Shown here one piece after another: positions 6,332 to 8,367 of a DNA stretch of 8,367 nucleotides. Location: positions 1 through 8,367 of the forward strand of contig DASRSS010000058.1 of assembly GCA_035656335.1 (NCBI GenBank). Direction: 5' to 3'. This stretch comes from DASRSS01 sp035656335. GTDB lineage: Bacteria > Actinomycetota > Actinomycetes > Mycobacteriales > Jatrophihabitantaceae. A program made the position numbers and the translations under genes. The notes below the pieces were generated by a model. That model had not been told where the DNA came from. It worked only from the letters and a program-made list of their open reading frames with translations, and searched no databases. The stretch's first letter is position 1; every line of letters starts with the position of its first letter.

Positions 6332-6580
6332 CTATCGGGTCGTGTCGCCGTCCTCCCGAATCAGGTTCCACGCCCACACCGTCGGCTTGATCCGGCTCAA
6401 CCGCGCCTGCGCTTCGAGGGCCGCGACCTCGTCCCTGTCCAATCGGAGCGAGTAGACGATCGACGGACCGGCCTGCTTGCGACGAGGCACTGGCAGCTGC
6501 GGCGCGGCAGCCACCAGCGCAGCGTGCCGCGCCAACTCGCGGTACACCGCCGCGACCCGCTCTCCTCTTGTGTCGAACAT
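6332..6580 (-). CDS. Ribbon-helix-helix (CopG/Arc-type) DNA-binding protein
   Basis: This is an 82-residue protein. An N-terminal helix (about 5-26, ERVAAVYRELARHAALVAAA) and a basic linker (PVPRRKQAG) lead to a ribbon-helix-helix unit at 40-75. That unit comprises the strand SIVYSLRLD, helix DEVAALEAQARLS, turn RIKP and helix TVWAWNLIR. The pattern matches actinobacterial RHH proteins whose last helix usually reads TVLARNLIR; the Trp69 and Trp71 substitutions are unusual. Such proteins are repressors or antitoxins, but no toxin gene lies beside it. The frame is open far upstream to 7342. The ATG at 6580 is chosen because codon use upstream of it is poor and the family length is about 80-90. 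No Shine-Dalgarno is seen; a TACCGT -10 placed 6 nt upstream would give a leaderless mRNA. Confidence 0.7.
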   Translation of the reverse strand: MFDTRGERVAAVYRELARHAALVAAAPQLPVPRRKQAGPSIVYSLRLDRDEVAALEAQARLSRIKPTVWAWNLIREDGDTTR

Positions 6581-6586
6581 GCCGGA

Positions 6587-6592
6587 ACGGTA
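6587..6592 (-). promoter_or_regulatory. Possible -10 element (TACCGT) for the RHH gene
   Basis: On the minus strand TACCGT (a TANNNT hexamer) ends 6 nt before the ATG at 6580, the spacing expected for a leaderless actinobacterial transcript. No good -35 lies 17-18 bp upstream, so this is a weak call, based mainly on the absence of a ribosome-binding site. Confidence 0.25.
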
Positions 6593-6715
6593 ATGGGGCC
6601 GCCGGACAATTCCGCGGACGGCATCAGCGGACGGAACTCGCCATGCCCGCGGTCGTGTTCGGCTCCGGGGACCACTGTGTTGTGTCCAGGACCGTATGAC
6701 GACGCCGGCCCCGTG

Positions 6716-6769
6716 CTTGCTCCGCTCACCTTCCGCAAGCAAATGCGTACTCCAGGTGAGCAGAGCAAG
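6716..6769. repeat. Inverted repeat with 16-bp arms
   Basis: CTTGCTCCGCTCACCT (6716-6731) and AGGTGAGCAGAGCAAG (6754-6769) are reverse complements at 15 of 16 positions, with a 22-nt spacer. The spacer itself has a small stem CGCA/TGCG with a 6-nt loop. RNA from either strand would fold into a stable hairpin. No T-run follows either arm, so a classic intrinsic terminator is not indicated, though actinobacterial terminators often lack one. It lies about 135 bp upstream of the RHH gene start. Confidence 0.6.
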
Positions 6770-7084
6770 AATCAAACGACAGGCGAACGCGAGGCAGCGA
6801 TACCGAACCGCCGGGACGCAGACCGGAATTGCGACGCGACAGAGGCCAGTCGCGTGACGGCGGCCGCGAGGACGGTGACGGCGGCTCATCAGGCGCTCGG
6901 TCCCAACGACGGCGACCTCGCAGGATGTCGGGAGACAGCGGATGCCGGCCCGCGTGACGTAGCCGCTGCGGCCGGTGGGCGCACGGCACAATCGACATTC
7001 ACCGGTGACGGCACCAGCGAGCACCAGACAGCTGGGCGGCTTGAACCCAGCATGCGTGGCAAGCTCCAGCCGCGCCCCCGGCGG

Positions 7085-7310
7085 TAACCCAACTCCGGCG
7101 GCGCCACACAACTGCCGACGATTGAGTCGCGTCCGCTCGCCGACGCGTCGCGCAACGGCGCGAGCGCGGTCCGGCCGTCGTAATACAACCCCGGCGACAC
7201 CACCCAGCACCCGGACGGTTGGATCGCGTCCGCTGGCCGGCTCGCCACGCCGCCGCTGGCGCGGTCCGGCCGTCGTAATACATCCCCGGCGACACCACCC
7301 AGCTTCCGGA
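7085..7310. repeat. Degenerate tandem repeat, period 95-96 bp
   Basis: The segments 7164-7215 and 7259-7310 are identical at 49 of 52 positions and lie exactly 95 bp apart; each contains CCGGCCGTCGTAATACA and CCCCGGCGACACCACCCAGC. A third, weaker copy at about 7085-7142 (TAACCCAACTCCGGCGGCGC through TCGCGTCCGCTCGCCG) lies 96 bp before its match at 7181-7239. The non-integral codon period argues against an in-frame protein repeat. The unit is too long, and the copies are too uneven, for a CRISPR array. Confidence 0.7.
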
Positions 7311-7334
7311 GGCGGGAGGCGGCCCGAGAACCCG

Positions 7335-7343
7335 TTGTCCACA
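7335..7343 (+). promoter_or_regulatory. DnaA box (TTGTCCACA) upstream of the LysM gene
   Basis: This is a second perfect actinobacterial DnaA box, on the plus strand, 16 bp upstream of the candidate -35 of the LysM gene. It is again isolated and again intergenic. It could let DnaA influence transcription of the cell-envelope gene downstream, or be coincidental. Confidence 0.4.
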
Positions 7344-7359
7344 GGGTCACGGCTACCCC

Positions 7360-7389
7360 TTGACCCGATACACCGTCCCGCGTTAGAAC
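7360..7389 (+). promoter_or_regulatory. Promoter of the LysM/Rv3235-family operon
   Basis: TTGACC (7360-7365), an 18-bp spacer and TAGAAC (7384-7389) give a good vegetative actinomycete promoter (5/6 and 4/6). The predicted start near 7396 leaves a 40-nt leader. That leader contains a direct repeat GCAAACG-TAG-GCAAACG (7400-7406 and 7410-7416), with copies 10 bp apart, and ends with a GAGG ribosome-binding site (7426-7429) 6 nt before the ATG. Confidence 0.6.
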
Positions 7390-7435
7390 GAGAACATCCG
7401 CAAACGTAGGCAAACGAACGCTTTCGAGGTCGAAC

Positions 7436-8227
7436 ATGCGTCTTCTCGGCAGCAGGATGCGGCTGGTCGGCGCGGAGCGCCCGGCCCGGCGAGACGAACC
7501 CGATGGCACACGGTGGCTCGCTGCGCTCACGTCCGCCCTGATGGCCGCCGTCGCCGCCCTGGGCGTGACCGCGCTGCGCGAAGCGCCAACTCGGCTCGTC
7601 CGCGGGCTGAGCGATCCCGCGACGTGGCTGGACGCGGTGGGCGTCGACTCCGTAGTAGCCACACTGGCGGCAGCCGGACTGTGGCTGCTCGCCGTACGGG
7701 TGTCCGTCGGCTTCGCGGCCGCAGTGGCTGGACGGCTGCCGGGAGCGGCCGGCGCGTTCGCGCGGCGGATCGCGAGCATCGCGTTGCCGCGGGCCCTGTA
7801 CCGCGCGGCGGCCGGTGCGGCCGGGCTCGGAGTCCTGCTGAGCCCGTCAGTGGCCTGGGCCGCCGCGCCGCACCCGGGCGGGACAACGGCCGCGAGCGCC
7901 GCCGTGCCGTCGCCGCTTCCGCCGACCAGCTCACTGCCCGCGCCGCAACTCCCCGAGAGTCACACGCCCGACGTGCCGTCGTCCGACCCTCGTACGGCCG
8001 CCGCGCCGGAGCGGGCGCCCGATCCGCGGACGGTGACGGTGCGCCCCGGCTACACGCTGTGGCGCATCGCGGCCGACCACCTCGACCGCGCCCCGTCGCC
8101 AGCCCGCGTCGCAGCAGCCTGGCCGCGCTGGTTCGCGGCGAACCGCGCAGTGATCGGCACCGACCCCGACCTGCTCCGACCCGGCGAAGTCCTGCACGCC
8201 CCGCACAGCCAAGAGGTTCAGCGATGA
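7436..8227 (+). CDS. Membrane-anchored LysM domain protein
   Basis: This 263-residue protein is predicted to have hydrophobic helices at about 27-47, 71-98 and 120-143. The last ends AWAAAP, like a signal-type segment. A Pro/Ser/Ala-rich linker (about 144-195) precedes a C-terminal LysM domain (about 198-255). That domain starts VTVRPGYTLWRIAADHL and ends LLRPGEVLHAP, in line with the usual xYTLWxIA...LxPGxxLxxP pattern. LysM modules bind N-acetylglucosamine-containing glycans such as peptidoglycan, so the domain should lie outside the membrane facing the wall. The ATG at 7436 is supported by GAGG 6 nt upstream; a second ATG at residue 8 is less well placed. The stop overlaps the next gene's ATG (ATGA, 8224-8227), so translation is coupled. 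This architecture is a known actinobacterial type whose exact function is not established. Confidence 0.88.
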   Translation: MRLLGSRMRLVGAERPARRDEPDGTRWLAALTSALMAAVAALGVTALREAPTRLVRGLSDPATWLDAVGVDSVVATLAAAGLWLLAVRVSVGFAAAVAGRLPGAAGAFARRIASIALPRALYRAAAGAAGLGVLLSPSVAWAAAPHPGGTTAASAAVPSPLPPTSSLPAPQLPESHTPDVPSSDPRTAAAPERAPDPRTVTVRPGYTLWRIAADHLDRAPSPARVAAAWPRWFAANRAVIGTDPDLLRPGEVLHAPHSQEVQR

Positions 8228-8367
8228 CCGCAACCGCGTCCCGGAACTCCACCCGTCCGCGGCCGTCGATCTGCCTGCGGCCGGCGCCGCGCCGCGAACC
8301 GTGCTTCGACGACGAGATCACCGACCTGCACGTCGTCGGTCCATACGATCAGCAGCTACCGTTCCGC
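8224..8367 (+). CDS. Rv3235 family protein (N-terminal 48 residues, runs off window)
   Basis: The partial product starts MTATASRNSTRPRPSICLR and contains LRPAPRREPCFDDEI, the LRPxPxxEPxxDDE signature at the start of actinobacterial Rv3235-family proteins (named after the M. tuberculosis gene, function unknown). The ATG at 8224 has AAGAGG (8211-8216) 7 nt upstream and overlaps the LysM stop by 4 bp. Family members are short and often lie near secA; in M. tuberculosis Rv3235 lies a few genes from secA1 (Rv3240c). If the same holds here, secA could follow beyond the window. Only the signature and context support the call, since most of the protein is missing. Confidence 0.78.
   Translation, partial: MTATASRNSTRPRPSICLRPAPRREPCFDDEITDLHVVGPYDQQLPFR

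Larger units (their letters stand above)
6581..7435. other. 855-bp gene-poor region between RHH and LysM genes
   Basis: No convincing gene is seen on either strand. Long frames are open here (plus 6593-7087, minus up to 7342), but they encode Arg/Pro/Cys-rich or low-complexity peptides with poor third-position bias and no recognisable family. Base composition is more A/T-rich than the flanking genes, most clearly around 6720-6850. The region holds a 16-bp-arm inverted repeat (6716-6769), two copies of GTGACGGCGGC 21 bp apart (6854 and 6875), a degenerate tandem repeat with 95-96 bp period (7085-7310), and at its right end the LysM control region. It may be a decayed gene or an acquired element remnant. 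Confidence 0.5.

Noticed and set aside
7040..7075. tRNA-like 3' piece (CTTGAACCCAGCATGCG)
   Set aside because: No cloverleaf can be formed with the flanks; the T-loop-like word is isolated.
6593..7087. 164-codon plus-strand frame (MGPPDNSADGISGRNSP...) in the gap
   Set aside because: It has many A/T-ending codons, no Shine-Dalgarno and no recognisable domain; it is the tail of a long frame already open across the PilZ gene. It could be a decayed gene but cannot be supported.
7085..7310. CRISPR array
   Set aside because: There are only three uneven copies, the unit is about 95 bp, the repeats are not 25-37 bp, the spacers are not unique and no cas gene is present.
6581..7342. Upstream extension of the RHH frame to an ATG at 7342 (336 residues)
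   Set aside because: The added part is Arg/Cys/Pro-rich, crosses the tandem repeats and inverted repeat, and the RHH unit is full length from 6580.
6889..7437. Minus-strand gene starting at 7437 (MFDLESVRLPTFADV), overlapping the LysM start
   Set aside because: It covers the LysM promoter and leader and then runs through the repeats, with no ribosome-binding site and no domain.

Overview
This is a GC-rich window with strong G/C third-position bias, GTG starts and 4-base stop/start overlaps, typical of an actinomycete (Actinomycetota). Several gene families seen here (DUF6912, the Rv3235 family, a short BldC/excisionase-like HTH protein) point the same way. The order or genus cannot be fixed from the sequence. 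Nothing indicates a prophage or an intact insertion sequence.

Left part (1-3415, minus strand): a four-gene operon that reads leftward. It starts at 3415 with a membrane-anchored SAF-domain protein (CpaB/RcpC type). A CpaE/MinD-like P-loop ATPase follows, then a patatin-like phospholipase, then a DUF6912 protein that runs off the window. Gaps are 22 bp and 25 bp, then a 4-bp overlap. The first two genes resemble parts of Flp/Tad pilus assembly, but no other Tad gene is visible.

Middle (3416-4419): a roughly 100-bp divergent control region with a perfect actinobacterial DnaA box separates the SAF gene from a small excisionase-like HTH gene. The HTH gene converges, with a 16-bp overlap, on a conserved actinobacterial protein of unknown function that appears to contain two copies of a small beta-barrel-like unit.

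Right-middle (4384-6326, plus strand): a NiCoT-family nickel/cobalt transporter is preceded by a promoter whose spacer holds a close match to the nickel-responsive Nur box. The predicted transcript starts exactly on an ATG. That ATG opens a 13-codon reading frame whose stop overlaps the transporter's GTG start. A YcgR-like PilZ protein with a degenerate second c-di-GMP motif follows 33 bp later.

Right (6332-8367): an orphan ribbon-helix-helix protein (minus strand) is followed by about 855 bp without a convincing gene. This gap is richer in A/T and in less favoured codons. It holds a 16-bp-arm inverted repeat and a degenerate tandem repeat with a 95-96 bp period. At its right edge lie a second perfect DnaA box, a good promoter and a 10-bp-spaced direct repeat. 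These lead into a membrane LysM protein, translationally coupled to an Rv3235-family protein that runs off the window.
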